NCBI GenBank assembly: GCA_027886185.1
Contig: WOAB01000005.1
Coordinates: 62,001-126,000 of the forward strand
From: Rheum nobile
Lineage: Eukaryota > Streptophyta > Magnoliopsida > Caryophyllales > Polygonaceae
DNA: 64,000 nucleotides
Direction of reading: 5' to 3'
Shown in pieces: positions 1 to 12,460 of this stretch; position 1 is the stretch's first letter, and each line of letters opens with the position of its first letter. A program made the translations under genes and the position numbers. A model generated the notes under the pieces. That model ran no database searches, was not told the origin of the DNA, and saw only the letters and a list, made by a program, of their open reading frames with translations.

Positions 1-590
1 TTTTATAATCCTAGGGCCAATAAACAATTTTTGAAGCTTGGACAGCCCAGTTCAAGAACAACTTTTATTCAGCACATATAGACTATAAACCTCAAATTTT
101 CAGAATGGATTGGGAGCCAAAATTGTAGAACTGAGATTTTTTGTCACTTTTTTATATTGTAAGGATATTGTATCAATATCTATGAAGACAGGTACCTAGG
201 GGTCTCATCAGTAAGGACGTAGGGGTTCTGTCCAGTAAAAGTGAAAGAAAAAAACGTTGACTTTTGATAATATCAACAAAATATATCTTGAGCAGGACTA
301 CATAGTGACAATGTGAGCACTGAGCAGACTAGCTTTTGGTATAAGTGCATATGCGTAATACATATTATGAAGAAACTTTCAGTGTAAAGCTTCAATTTAA
401 AGTTTGAATCGAATCATGACTATATCATATCAATTTCACATTTTTTTTGAAATTCTGAACCTTGGACATTAACTGCAGCCTAGGGGAGCAAACATTGCAA
501 TTTAGATTTTGACTCATGGATATAGACTTCAAGAATAGATGCTAAGCACATTATTGGGACCAGTAGTTGGATCTTAGGTGAACGGTCATA

Positions 591-720
591 TTTAATTTCA
601 GAAACTAAGCATTGAAGATGTTTCAGGAAGATCCCACTAGGCATCTCTAAAAGAATTTAATTTCAGAAACTAAGCATTGAAGATGTTTCAGGAAGATTCC
701 ACTAGGCATCTCCATAAAAG
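591..720. repeat. 65-bp tandem duplication
   Basis: Two adjacent copies, 591-655 and 656-720, differ at only a few positions (for example atcccact against attccact). They lie downstream of the last traced MMS19 exon, presumably in the next intron. Near-identity suggests a recent duplication. Confidence 0.85.
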
Positions 721-757
721 TCATAAGAACTAAGAAGTGATTATATGAAAGGTATAC

Positions 758-3700
758 CGACTTTTTGCATAAAAGCAGCACCGTGTCTCCAGGAATTTTC
801 AATTAGATCCAAAATAGCAACAGGAAAATGTGACAAGTGATCCTCAAAACCCTGATTCTGAAGGAACCTGGATCAGGTCAGAAAGAGAATCAAATAAGCA
901 CATGATTGTAGTCTTAGAAAAGAATGAGCAATGTCTACATGACAAGCATAAATCTTATTTACCCCCTTTTACAAAGGAGTGAAAAAGATCACAGAATCAC
1001 CATACACGCTGACAAAGAAAAGGCTCAGAGGTTTGCACAATAAACAATTTTAATGAGCAATCAGTACGGTGAAACATAAGCAGAAGACTTCAATAAACAA
1101 TAAGAGAGTTCTGTCAATATACCACAAACCACATATAAACATGCAAGTAACAGTGGTACTTCATACCAGCAATTGCAGAATGTATTCAATGCAAAACATC
1201 ATATAGACCAGCTTATAGTGCCAAAAACTATAACAACAGACACTAGTTTGATCTGAATGAAGCATGTGCCTAGAAATGGCACTAGCATCACCAATTAACA
1301 AATCATAGCAGGCTTTTAATTTTTTGTTCTTTGTCCATGCTGTTCCTTCAATAGGAAGTTCTTTTTATAAAATCAGAAATTAGATAACAGAGTCAAAACA
1401 TGAGATTAAAAGTATGCTCGTGAAAAGTTTAAGAATTTACAGGAAACATTTTAACTGGGACCACAGAAGTGGCAAGAATTACACAAGCAGAAGCTTGAAC
1501 AAGTAAAAGGAAATATGAACTGAATCACATACCATGGAAGCAACTTAGACGTGTAGCACCCCAAAAGTTGGATCAAATTTTTTACCATTTTCGGGTTCTC
1601 ATCAACCTAGGTGAGTGAAAGGCAGCAAGGGATTACATCAAAATAAATTATACAATCATAAAAGCAGGCAGCTCTATATTAGCAGGAAATGCAAACTCGA
1701 AAGAGCAATGAAGAAAGGGAAAAAATGAACAAGAGTTATTCTCACTCTTGTTCAATTTTCTCCTTCTAAAAGATGTTTCCTTATTTCCTTCAGAATATTT
1801 CTGCAGCAAAGACAGTATCGGAACATAAACAAGAGTTGAATGCATACATGAATCTCTGAAAGCTTAGCTAATATCATTTGTTCAGCTCCTTGAACAATTT
1901 TCAACAGAAACACCGGGCCTGTTGTGCTGATGTCAGAAATAGCATCCAGAATAAGAGAATAAGGCATAGTAGGATCATTCATTGCCATTAATGAGATAAG
2001 CCTTTCAACAACAATATCTGCATAGCACTGTGACTTCCCATTTTCATGATATTGGTCAATGAATGTACCAATTTCCATGAGGGTCTTCAGTGCCAATTTC
2101 CACAATGATGTTACATTGAAATCAATGTGGATGACAGAAATTAATGTCATCAGAAGCTCCTCAAATATGGGTTTTGATATTGTACAAAAGTCGCCAGGAA
2201 ATGTAGCCAGAATTTCTAAACCCTTCACTGCAGCACAAATAAATAATTATTCCAAGAAAAGAGTTTGAGATAAAAAGGAAGATAGAAATCATGTTTGATA
2301 ATGAAAATTAGCATCAGTCAAGAAATACAAACATCTCTTCTCATTCTGATATTGGATAGTGTGAGTTAGTGCACTACATAAATTTCAATAAAGAAACAAT
2401 TCAAAGAAGATGCTAGCTTAATGGCACCAAATTTCCCTAGGTTACACGGAAATGGGAACAGAAACGACACGGACACGGGAAACACTAGCTCCTATAAACA
2501 TATGAAATGATAAGTCGAAGATACCACAACATAAACTATAAATCATTTCAAATGTCTAAATAGGAAACATAAATATGTATCATCATAAAATCAACAACTT
2601 CAACATATTTTACTTAAAATCTAATTTGAGACTTCTTTCCGTCTGTTGTTGAGGATAAAATTTACGAATTATACCTAATTTTTATACATCGAAAAAACTC
2701 AAAACTGATTTCTTAATTTTTTTCTCTTTATTATTTTAAATGCTTTTTGGAGTTGTGCGTATCAAGTTTATATGCCAAAGCAAAGTAGTATAACCTTGAG
2801 TCTTAGCCTTGTGCCTCTCTGACTCTGTCCACTTTTCCCATTTTAAACCCCTTTTCCTCTACTCTCAAAGCAAAAAAGCAAGCCACAAGTGGCTCATTGG
2901 GAAGAAGCAAACCACTGATGAGTCTTGTTTAAAATAGCTCTAATTCCTTATTGTTCTTTAATGAAGAGAGAATACATCTGTCTCTGATGAAGCTCTCGTT
3001 TCTGGAAGCAACAACTGGAAGAATGAAGGAGTGTCGAGAGGGGGGGGGGGGGGGAATTGGTTTAGGGTCTTGATTTTTTTTATTTTGTAGCCCTGTCCTT
3101 GTGTTTCCAGCCCACTTCTTCCCCATGTCCCCTTTGATCAAACTTGAGTAGTACATTTCCTAGCATTTCACCAGAGTTTCTGCCGCATTTCCTCGCTTTA
3201 CAGAAACAAAAAATGCAGCCTTATGGAGGTTTCCAGGTAACATAGGTTTCCCCAACAAACCGAAGTTCTATGTTCAAGCTGCTATCATCCTCTACTAACC
3301 AGTTTATATTATACAACGAATTGATAGACAAGTTTCTCTTCCAAAGGCATCCAATGATATAATAAGAGAAACTCAAGTCAGACAGCATGTTTAATTTGAA
3401 CACAGCACTTTCACGTGATACTCATAAACTCCCCTTGCAAAGCCAGAACTAATATCATGATTGTCCTCATATTCAGTACCATACGTAAGTACTATCAAAT
3501 GAAAAGATTTTACTTTTCTTCATTCTTTATTTTCTTTGACTTAAAATGAAAAAAGAAATGCAGTTTTTGTCAATCGAAACAATTATATGTTTCAATAAAC
3601 AAACATAAACAGGGAGAAATGCTATATTCCCAATTAGATCTCTTCCTCAAATTTAACCAAAAGGCATTCTGAGATAAGAGAATTACCTATCAAGGGAACA

Positions 3701-6700
3701 GCTTCATCACAATACTCCTCGGTTCTACGTACCACCAAGTCAAAGTTGAATGCCTTCATCAATGTATTAGAGAAGCTAAGAAGCACGGAACCCCATGGCT
3801 CATTCTCAAAGTGAAATTTTGAGTTAGTCTCTATGCAGCTCACAGCCAGGTCACTGCAAGCACCAAGGATTTGAATGCAAAGATAAAGGGCCCCAAAATT
3901 CAGTCGGTGGGCACGGATGTCAGAACCTGTCATAACAGCAGTCGCCGATGAAGCCTCATGTGGAACCTCAAGAGTGTCCACCATATGCATGAACAAAGTT
4001 TCAAACGCCTTATTGCAGAAAGTCTTAGATGTCTTTACTAGAGTGGATATAATACAAGCTACTGCAAACAGTTTCTGCTTATTTTCTAAAGAAATATCAG
4101 AGTAACTTCTGAAGCTGGAGATGGTATTTATAATGTATGTCATGTCCTCGTCACTAAGAATCAAGCTTAGGAAGTCACTTCCCAGTTCGAAACCAACCCT
4201 TTCTAGAAGAACAAGAGCTTCCTTTGCAATGTCACTCTCCTGAAATCCCAAACCATCAAATAAGTCTCCAACTGAGGATAAAGCAAGCTCCCGAGACACA
4301 GAAAAAATTGTCGTCTTCAGAGCATGCCATAGAGCATCTGCATGCTTCCTAATTCGTTCAGGCCCATACTTTACCGTGCAACATGCTAAATATTTTAGTG
4401 AATCAGTCTGTACACAAAGAAAGACATCAAACATTATTCGGACATTCTTACCAATCCTGAAGAACCGCAGAAACATCAACAATAGAAAGAAGACTATATT
4501 GACAGATACCTTTGCCAAAGGCAGAGAAGTGGAGAGCTTCTCAAGTAGCAATGGAATAGCAAATGGCTCGAAGAAAGGTGTGGAGGAAAGTGCAAGCTAC
4601 ATGTAAGAAAAGTGGCAATGCTTTTTACAAAAATTCCACAATCCAGTAAACTAAATGAAATATACAGGAAATGAAATCTGTGAACTACGAATGAAGTATA
4701 AAGCAACAGAGAACAATTAAATCAAGTTGGTAAAAAAATATAGGAATAGTAAGAATATTTAGTCTTTCTTCATTAGCAAATAGTCAATGTAGTGGAGAAC
4801 ATTAGTCAAGATTCATGTCTAATATGCAAGGATAAACAACCATTGAGCTAATCAAGAAAATACATGGCATAAATAGTATTTCATTAAATAATTGAACGAA
4901 ATCCATTCCGTAAGATAGCACGGAGGTACTAGAGAAATTCATGAAACAGAAAGTCAAAGTGGGAAGTAAACATGTATGAGGATAGATTGTAGTGTAAAAT
5001 GATTACATATTCTGAACTTGTTATGATTTTAGTATAAAATAATGTCAGTAAATAAATTATAAATATAGAAAAATGTAGTGAAACAGGCCAACATAAAACA
5101 CAATTTCCAAACATGTCAATTAGTTAAGGGTGACACATGCAGTTGGCCTATTTGTGCAGATGGCATTTTATGTTGGTGTATTTCTGCAAATGACCCCATA
5201 ACATATGGTAATTAGGTGGAAATAAGAATATGACACAAACTTCTTCCACAAAGTAGCTTGTATGTTGTAAATAAAATGAAAACAGGAAAGGATTATATAA
5301 CCAAAAAGTAAATTTACATGATACTATTAAGACAGTAGTTGATTCTCTTTGAAAAGAGTGATCTCTCTTAACTAACATGCTTGCACAATAGAGACCCAAC
5401 ATTTGAGACTTAAGAAGTTGGCATGATCAAATACATAAAGGGAACAGTACAAAACTTGGCATGAAAGCAAAAAAGACAATTGTGTACCATCAAAGCCCTT
5501 GAAAGGTCGTCTCTGCTAACAGCAACATCTTCGCTTTTCGGCTGAAAATGAGTTTAATACACGATAGAATTAGAAAAGTAGATAATAGGAAAAGCACATC
5601 AATAACAAATTGTCTTACATGAAATGGAAAAGCTATATATATAAGATAATAAAATGTTTTTTTCCTTTTGTTACAGAATACTCTGTATTTAGAGATTTAA
5701 GTTGGGAAAAACAGGACCAATACCATCGTAATTGAATAAACACAGCATCATTCCTAAATAAAAGACTGAGGTTTTATGATAACTGATAAGGAATAAAACC
5801 CAAACTCATTTGGAGAAGTCACTGCAAAAACACAAAAGATATACACCTAAGGGATGAAGCTAATACAAAAACTACATCTATAATCCAAGTTTGTTACAAT
5901 CTGATAGAGAAATTACATTGACATAACCTTCTACTACCTGCCAACTGGATTGGGCGGGTCGGGTTCAGGTCGGGCGGTTCGGTCGTTAAAAATTTCGGGT
6001 TGACCGGGTCGGGTCATACGGGTTTGGTTCAGGTTCGGGTTGATTCAACGGGTCCGTCGGGTTCGGGTTGACCTAATGGTCCCTTTTTATGATATTATAA
6101 GAGTTATTATAATTAAATAAAAAATTAATATTATATAACTATTGAATAAAATAATGGCTCCTTCGGGTTGGGTTCGAATTCGTCGAATTCGGGCTTACGC
6201 CGGATTCGGGTTCTTCTTGACCCACTAGCTTTTGGGTCAGGTCTCAACCCTAAAAATCCGGGTCAGTCGGGTCTTCGGGTCGGTTTTTGACAGGTAAATA
6301 TACATCAGTATAGACAAAATGACACTTATAATCAAATCCTCAAAAGCAATAAAAAGTACTACATGAAATGCTGCTAAAGCTTATCATCCAGAATATATCA
6401 ACTGGGAGAAAATTTTAAGATATTTTTTCCTAAGAAATTTTGAACATAATGCTCAAATGCAGGCAGCACTAAAGTTTATACAGTATCATGTAAAAGTTCT
6501 GCTAATTAGGCTCAAGTTTCTTGTATCCTGCTTTTGAAAATGGTTAACTTGAGAATTGAGATCACAGGAAATGACATAAATGAACAGTCTAGAAACCACC
6601 TTAAGTTCTCAATGTATCAGAGGAAAATGTTCTGTGCAAATAAAAAATATAGATAAATACATAACTCTCGACCAAACATGCAACTGGATCACACAATTAT

Positions 6701-9700
6701 CACAAGTCAAATAGCCAGTAGCCTACATTGTTGATCATGGAAGGAATCTTCACTGAATGAAGAGTTGCAATTCACTTACATGTGTATAATGAATAGGAAA
6801 GTAACGGCCTAGAATGTCAAAGATACCCTCTGTAAAACCTTCCATAGGACCAGCAAGATCAGGAAATAGTTCAGCCAAAACTTCAACGATACTGAAAACT
6901 ATAATCAAGCATTCAGGATCCTTTTCTCCGTCGATTGCTTCACAAAATCCATATACAAGATGATCACCCTAACAATGAGCAGAATTTGATTAAAATGTGA
7001 GAAGTGTAATCAGTTGAAGGAAAACAAGAATACTCATAGCATTAACTACAAAAACTGAGATAGTTATAACTGATATCATCCAGAGAATAGTCAGAGGGTG
7101 TACAAATATATGCATATACACACATGCTAAAACACTGTTTATAGTATTGACTCCATACATTTTGAAACCTAATTCAGTTCCCAAGTCATACCAGGTGAAG
7201 AGAACAGTCATGCATGCATGTATACACTTGCTCATCAAAAAATTTCATATAGATTTCAAGTCATGAATTCCAAAATCATATATTATTCATGCATATATTT
7301 CAAGGTGATGCCCTCCATTCACAGATCACAAACAAAATGGGTAACCATAGGACAACAGTAGCATGTGATAAAAGAAACCTTATTCTTTTAAGATTCAGCT
7401 GTGCACATGATTAGAAAGGGGAGAGGGGAAGAAAATGCATGATCAGCTGTGCTAATATAACAGTGAAAGAGTTTACATTCCATCATCAACCAAATCTTCC
7501 AGATAGCTATATTGGACAGCAGAAAAATTCAACCTCAACCTCTGATCTTTAAGAACCTTCAGAAGGAATCTCTGGCATTAACACTTTTCTCTAACAATTA
7601 TATTAAATAAAAGAGGTGGGGCATCTTTATACCTTTAATCTCCCACAAACTTAGTGGAATGAAAAAAATATCATTCATAGTAATGAGATAATATAATGTC
7701 ATAATGATCACAGTAGCAAATAAGCTCTTCATAAATTAACCAGTCCTGGTAGTCAATCCATATAAGCAGGCAGCATATATGGCTATGTGACTATTTCTGT
7801 ATAGAAGATGATAATAGGAAAAGCACTTCAACTTTTTTTTGCCGCAGTAACTATTTCTGTACAGAAGATGCTATCAACAATAAACATTGACATAGATAAG
7901 GGGGAAAAACAATGAGTTTTAAAAGGCAAATAGGCCATACCATCCCAAGTCTAGATAAGGAATGGAAGTCATTTGATATCTATCATTCTATCCTATCTTC
8001 TATAAAGGCTTTCTCAGTCAATGGAAAAATGCATGAAAAAGAAGGCAACAAATTACTTGTTGGTTCCCATACAAGAACAGATATGGCTTCACAAATATAA
8101 GATTCGAAAATATGCAGCTTACCACTTTAGCAGCTGCTTGGGGATACCGAGATAAAAGGCATGACAGAAGTTCAAATGATAGCTGAATCAACAAAATAAG
8201 CAATTAGATCTAACAAAATATTTAATCCTACAACATGAAGCATAAGCTATTAGTCTAAGAGATTATGTGATACGAGCAATAAAAGATTATGTAAAAAGAG
8301 TATTTGGACTCTGCAAGACCTTACCTTTCTGTCATGCTGGCCTAACGACTGCACATCCAGATTCTGTAAAAGTGAATCCAGCACTGCTTTTGCATCACTT
8401 TCAGTAACCATGCCCAAATTCGGTTTTCTCCTCAAAAGGACTAAGCAACCAACAAGTGCACCACGTAACGCCCTCCAATCTGACTGATGAAAAAATGGTA
8501 TCACTTACTTCATACTAAACTCGTAAAAGCAAAAAAGTTAGGCACTACACCTTGAACAAAGTTTTGTATAGATGAAATATCATCTACGCATACGATTTTA
8601 ACTAGTGTTAACACTAAGTAAAGAAATGAACAGAAATGATTGACTACTTGCGAAGAGCTGAAGCACAACAATCTTAAGGAAACTGGAACTATGGGTCAGG
8701 GTCAATCTTTTCCCTTTTCTCAGGTGCAGTACGTAAGGAGAGGAGCAAAGTGGGTAGCCTTAGCTAAATTTGCTTTATGTGAGAGAGGAAATGCATGTAT
8801 TTACATGATTTACCTGAATCCGCTATCAATGCAAATGTATCTATAGTGGATCATTATAAAGTAATATTATCAGCATGATTTTCATACAGAAAAAAAGAGC
8901 TGAATAAGAAAAGGCAACATCCCTGACTAAAAAAATTCCAGGCAAGCAAATCACAACAAAAAGTATATTGCTTAATCTTGAAGGAGAAGTTTGATCTTAA
9001 CATAATTGTGGACTCACCAATCTATCTGCAAAAAATACTATTAAACTGTGGATGGTAGTGCTGTGTAATGGTTTTGTATCAAGACAAGAAAGCACTTCGG
9101 CCAGGAGGAGGGTACCTGAAATGGCATGTGAAACAAAACAAAAAAAAAAATTCTTACCCTAAGAACATTAGCAGTGACAAAGCATGCTATATTTTTCAAA
9201 TGGCACATATATATTTTGAGTTGTCAAGCTCCTTGTCGGTTACAATATAAATTCTAGACCGCACCAGATGTGACCTAATTAAAACGTCGGCCCAACATCA
9301 CCCAAGAATATTGGAGCTTGGCAAAAGAATTTATGAACTTAAAAAGTCAAAAAATCTGAAGCTCGAACCAAACAAATTTGAAACCTAGATAGCTTAGAAA
9401 ACTTGAAACACAAAATGATTACCTAGTCCAAATGATCCATAATTTACAACTATTAAAACCAACTCAATCCATGACTAGACCTAATAATAATATGACCTAA
9501 ATAGTTTAGCATTAACAATGATTACTGTTCTAATCGCAACAGATGATTACTTATAAATGCCCCAAATCCAAAGGCAAAAACCGACAGAGCCTACCATGCA
9601 ATCGAGTCTAATACAAGTCTATGTGTCTCAAAACGTTGCATGGAAACTAGTTCACATTCGTATTATAAAAATCCTGTCCACCACTCTACTCCTCCAATAA

Positions 9701-10210
9701 GAATGATGCAATTGCAAAGCTAATTGGAAAAACACCAGTATTGCTACTTATCAACACGAAATGCAACCTCGGTGTTAAGTATATTTACCTCTTGCACGCA
9801 AAACATTATCAGTAGTGGTCAAGTAAATCTCCATTTCCTTCACCTGAAAATTTCAGCAAAAGCGAAGAAATTCAGAGTTGATAAGAAACAGGGAGAATCA
9901 TGAGCAAGCTACTTTTATAGCAATAACAAAGTTCGAAGCAGGATTAGGAGAAGATTCGACAGGTTAAGGAGACAGCACCAATTGTTCAATTGTAACGGAA
10001 TTGGTCTTCAGGAGAGAGGCTACACCATCCACACTAGCAGCCTGTGGCGTTAGAAGTAAAGAACAAGAATTTAGCTTTGGCGAAAAAAAAAACATAAAGA
10101 GAGGACAGAGAGGAAGGAATGGGAAAGAGTTGATGAACCTGCTGAGCTGAAGAGCGAGAAGAGTCGACGAACGATTCGATGTGTTGGACTAATTGAGTCG
10201 GAGGCGCCAT
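758..10210 (-). CDS. MMS19: MMS19 nucleotide excision repair / cytosolic Fe-S assembly protein, 5' part of gene
   Basis: HEAT-repeat scaffold of the cytosolic iron-sulfur assembly targeting complex, which hands Fe-S clusters to nuclear enzymes such as XPD helicase and DNA polymerases. The start codon is at 10208-10210 (protein begins MAPPTQLVQHIESFVDSS, like plant MMS19). I traced 13 exons by translation and GT-AG borders: 10210-10139, 10041-9979, 9843-9789, 9115-9018, 8483-8325, 8182-8123, 6968-6780, 5541-5488, 4596-4510, 4407-3687, 2227-1848, 1606-1533, 867-758. Phases agree throughout (about 707 codons). Recognisable stretches are YLTTTDNVLRARG, DWRALRGALVGCL, CEAIDGEKDPECL and PFAIPLLLEKLSTSLPLAK. 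The last exon (758-867) is the least certain. The family is about 1130 residues long, so the C-terminal third lies beyond the left edge. No stop or frameshift was seen, so the gene looks functional. Introns 6, 7 and 10 exceed 1 kb. Confidence 0.92.
5935..6296. mobile_element. GC-rich MITE-like element in an MMS19 intron
   Basis: A sharply bounded insert in the intron between exons 7 and 8. Both ends are rich in GGGTCGGGTTCGGG-like sequence and the core is AT-rich. Imperfect inverted ends are visible: TACCTGCCAA at 5935 against the reverse complement TACCTGTCAA ending at 6296. No target-site duplication is clear. It resembles nonautonomous hAT-type elements with GGGTC-rich ends, but the superfamily is an inference. 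Confidence 0.55.
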
Positions 10211-10486
10211 TGATGAGGAGGGAAGGGAGCAAGGAATTTGGGAGGTTTAAGGGCGCTTCGTGAGAGAGGGTTCTGGGACTTGAGAGTCAAAAATAAAGCC
10301 AGAGCCACAATTTTAATTTATTATACTAAGCTCGTGCCTTCTACGAGATCACGTGTGAAAAACTGTCGTGTGAAAGCAAAAATTCATGCATTAAATTTAG
10401 GAAAATTTCTGGTGCGAGGTCATTTCTATTAGTGTGATTAATTAATTTTTTAATTGATATTTTTAAGATTTTAATTTATTCGCTTT
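10211..10486 (-). promoter_or_regulatory. Presumed MMS19 5' UTR and proximal promoter
   Basis: Sequence immediately upstream of the MMS19 start codon, bounded on the far side by a foldback element. I cannot pick a confident TATA box or transcription start; the assignment rests on position alone. Confidence 0.35.
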
Positions 10487-10800
10487 GTAACTGAAATTTT
10501 TCATATCCGTATCATTTCGGATCGAATTGATCAAATCGAAATTCATCATTATGTTTATTGACCTCAACTTAGTAGGATTCGACTCCTAAAACAATCAAAT
10601 CCATACTCGAACCATTCCGATTTGAATTCTTAAGGTCAAAAATGTATTGTTGCTTCAGAATTCAAATCGACATGGTTCGAATATGGATTTGGACATTTTA
10701 GGAGTCAAATCTTACTAATTTGAGAGTGATGAACACAATGATAGACTTGGATTTAATCAAATTTAACTGGAATGGTACAAACATGAAAAAGTTTGGTTAC
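10487..10800. mobile_element. Foldback (long inverted repeat) MITE
   Basis: The left arm from 10487 (GTAACTGAAATTTTTCAT) is the imperfect reverse complement of the right arm ending at 10800 (GTAACCAAACTTTTTCAT on the opposite strand). Pairing continues inward to the GAATTC-containing centre near 10630-10660, so almost the whole 314 bp is a hairpin. No coding sequence and no clear target-site duplication. Confidence 0.75.
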
Positions 10801-11100
10801 GAAGCAAACAAACTCAAACCTTATGGGCATCAACCGGAAAAAACTTAATTGTGGGACACCAACAGGAATAATCCTAAATTCAGGGACACCAACAAGAATT
10901 TTCCTTAAATCTATATATAGGATAGGCTTAAATCTGTGTCGGCCTCATCATCATCCAACTATCATTTACTACATCATTCACAAGTTAATAAAAAAATATA
11001 ATAGTAAATTTAGTTTAATAATATTAAAAAAAAAATAGATATAAACAATTTGATTTTATCACAAAATAAATAATATATATAATAATTCTATCATCTATAT

Positions 11101-12240
11101 TCTATATACTATTACTAAAGTCATAAGTCTCTCTCATATTTGTCACACATCTAGCTATGTCAAGTCATCAATTTAATTTGTACAATTACATATTCATCCT
11201 TCTAATTTTCTCCTAATTGCTCCATCTTTTTCTAGCAAGATTACATATATAGTTTCCATATATATTTTTGTAGCTAAATTTTAGCATACGTTATATTCTT
11301 AATTATGTTATAGCTCTCTACTAATTTCCTAGCAAGATTTCATATCTATTTCTTCCACATATATTTCCTTACTCAAATTATGGTAGCATAATATATGATT
11401 TTATATTTATTTATGATACATTTTGGTTAGCTTATGTTCAATATTAATAAGACATATTAGTTTTATTTTATGGTACATCTATATCTATATATCTATCTAT
11501 ATCTATATTCTATATTTTATATACTATTACTAAAGTCATAAGTCTCTCTCATATTTGTCACACATCTAGCTATGACAAGTCATCAATTTAATTTGTATAT
11601 ATACATATTCACCCTTCTCATTTTCTCTGAATTGCTCCATCTTTTTCTAGCAAGATTACATATATAGTTTCCATATATATTTTTATAGCTAAATTTTGGC
11701 ATAAGTTATATTCTTAATTATGTCATAGCTCTCTACTAATTTCCTAGCAAGATTACTTATCTATTTCTTCCACATATATTTCTTTACTCAAATTATGATA
11801 GCATACTATGTGATTTTATATTTATTTATGGTACATTTTGGTTAGCTTATGCTCAATATTTATAAGACATATTCTTCACATATTGGTTTTATTTTATGGT
11901 ACATCTATCTATCTATCTATCTATCTATATATTATTACTAAAGTCTTAAGTCTCTCTCCTATTTGTCACACATCTACCTATGCCAAGTCATTAATTTAAT
12001 TTGTACAATTACATATTCACCCTTCTAATTTACTCCTAATTGCTCCATCTTTTCTAGCAAGATTACATACATAGTTTCCATATATATTTTTGTAGCTAAA
12101 TTTTAGCATAAGTTATATTCTTAATTATGTTATAGCTCTCTACTAATTTTCTAGCAAGATTTCATATCTATTTCTTCCACATATATTTCATTACTCAAAT
12201 TATGACAACATACTATATGATTTTATATTTATTTACATGG
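11101..12240 (+). repeat. Tandem array of truncated Helitron 5' ends
   Basis: Three copies of a unit of about 300-390 bp beginning TCTATATACTATTACTAAAG or a variant, starting near 11101, 11517 and 11925. Copies are separated by short (TCTA)n tracts. Each matches the first ~390 bp of the 641-bp Helitron at 12836 and 42913, but none has its own 3' end. The third copy breaks off near 12235 into unrelated sequence. Confidence 0.75.
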
Positions 12241-12284
12241 TTGCTATTTAACACTCACCATATATTTCTTCATAGCGCTCACTC

Positions 12285-12460
12285 TACGACCGTGAATTGA
12301 CCACGGAGGAACTACATCCGTCCGTGGTCAATTCACGGAAGAAAGGCGTTCATCCGTGGTCAACTCACGGATGGATGCAATACCTCCGTGGTCAACTCAC
12401 GGAGGAACCGTGTTCATCCATGATGGTGGGACGTCGTAGTTGTTCGTTCGTCTCAAGAAA
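12285..12460. repeat. Cluster of short CCGTG...CACGG inverted repeats
   Basis: Four copies of a 17-bp near-palindrome (CCGTGGTCAACTCACGG and variants), the first in inverted orientation. The same cluster follows the G1 LTR at 42318-42490, where it is about 40 bp longer. The sequence downstream to about 12795 is noncoding and looks like a piece of an LTR. Confidence 0.7.

Noticed and set aside
3040..3054. Run of 15 G in an MMS19 intron, first suspected as a regulatory G-tract
   Set aside because: A simple homopolymer; length may be a sequencing artefact and no motif surrounds it.
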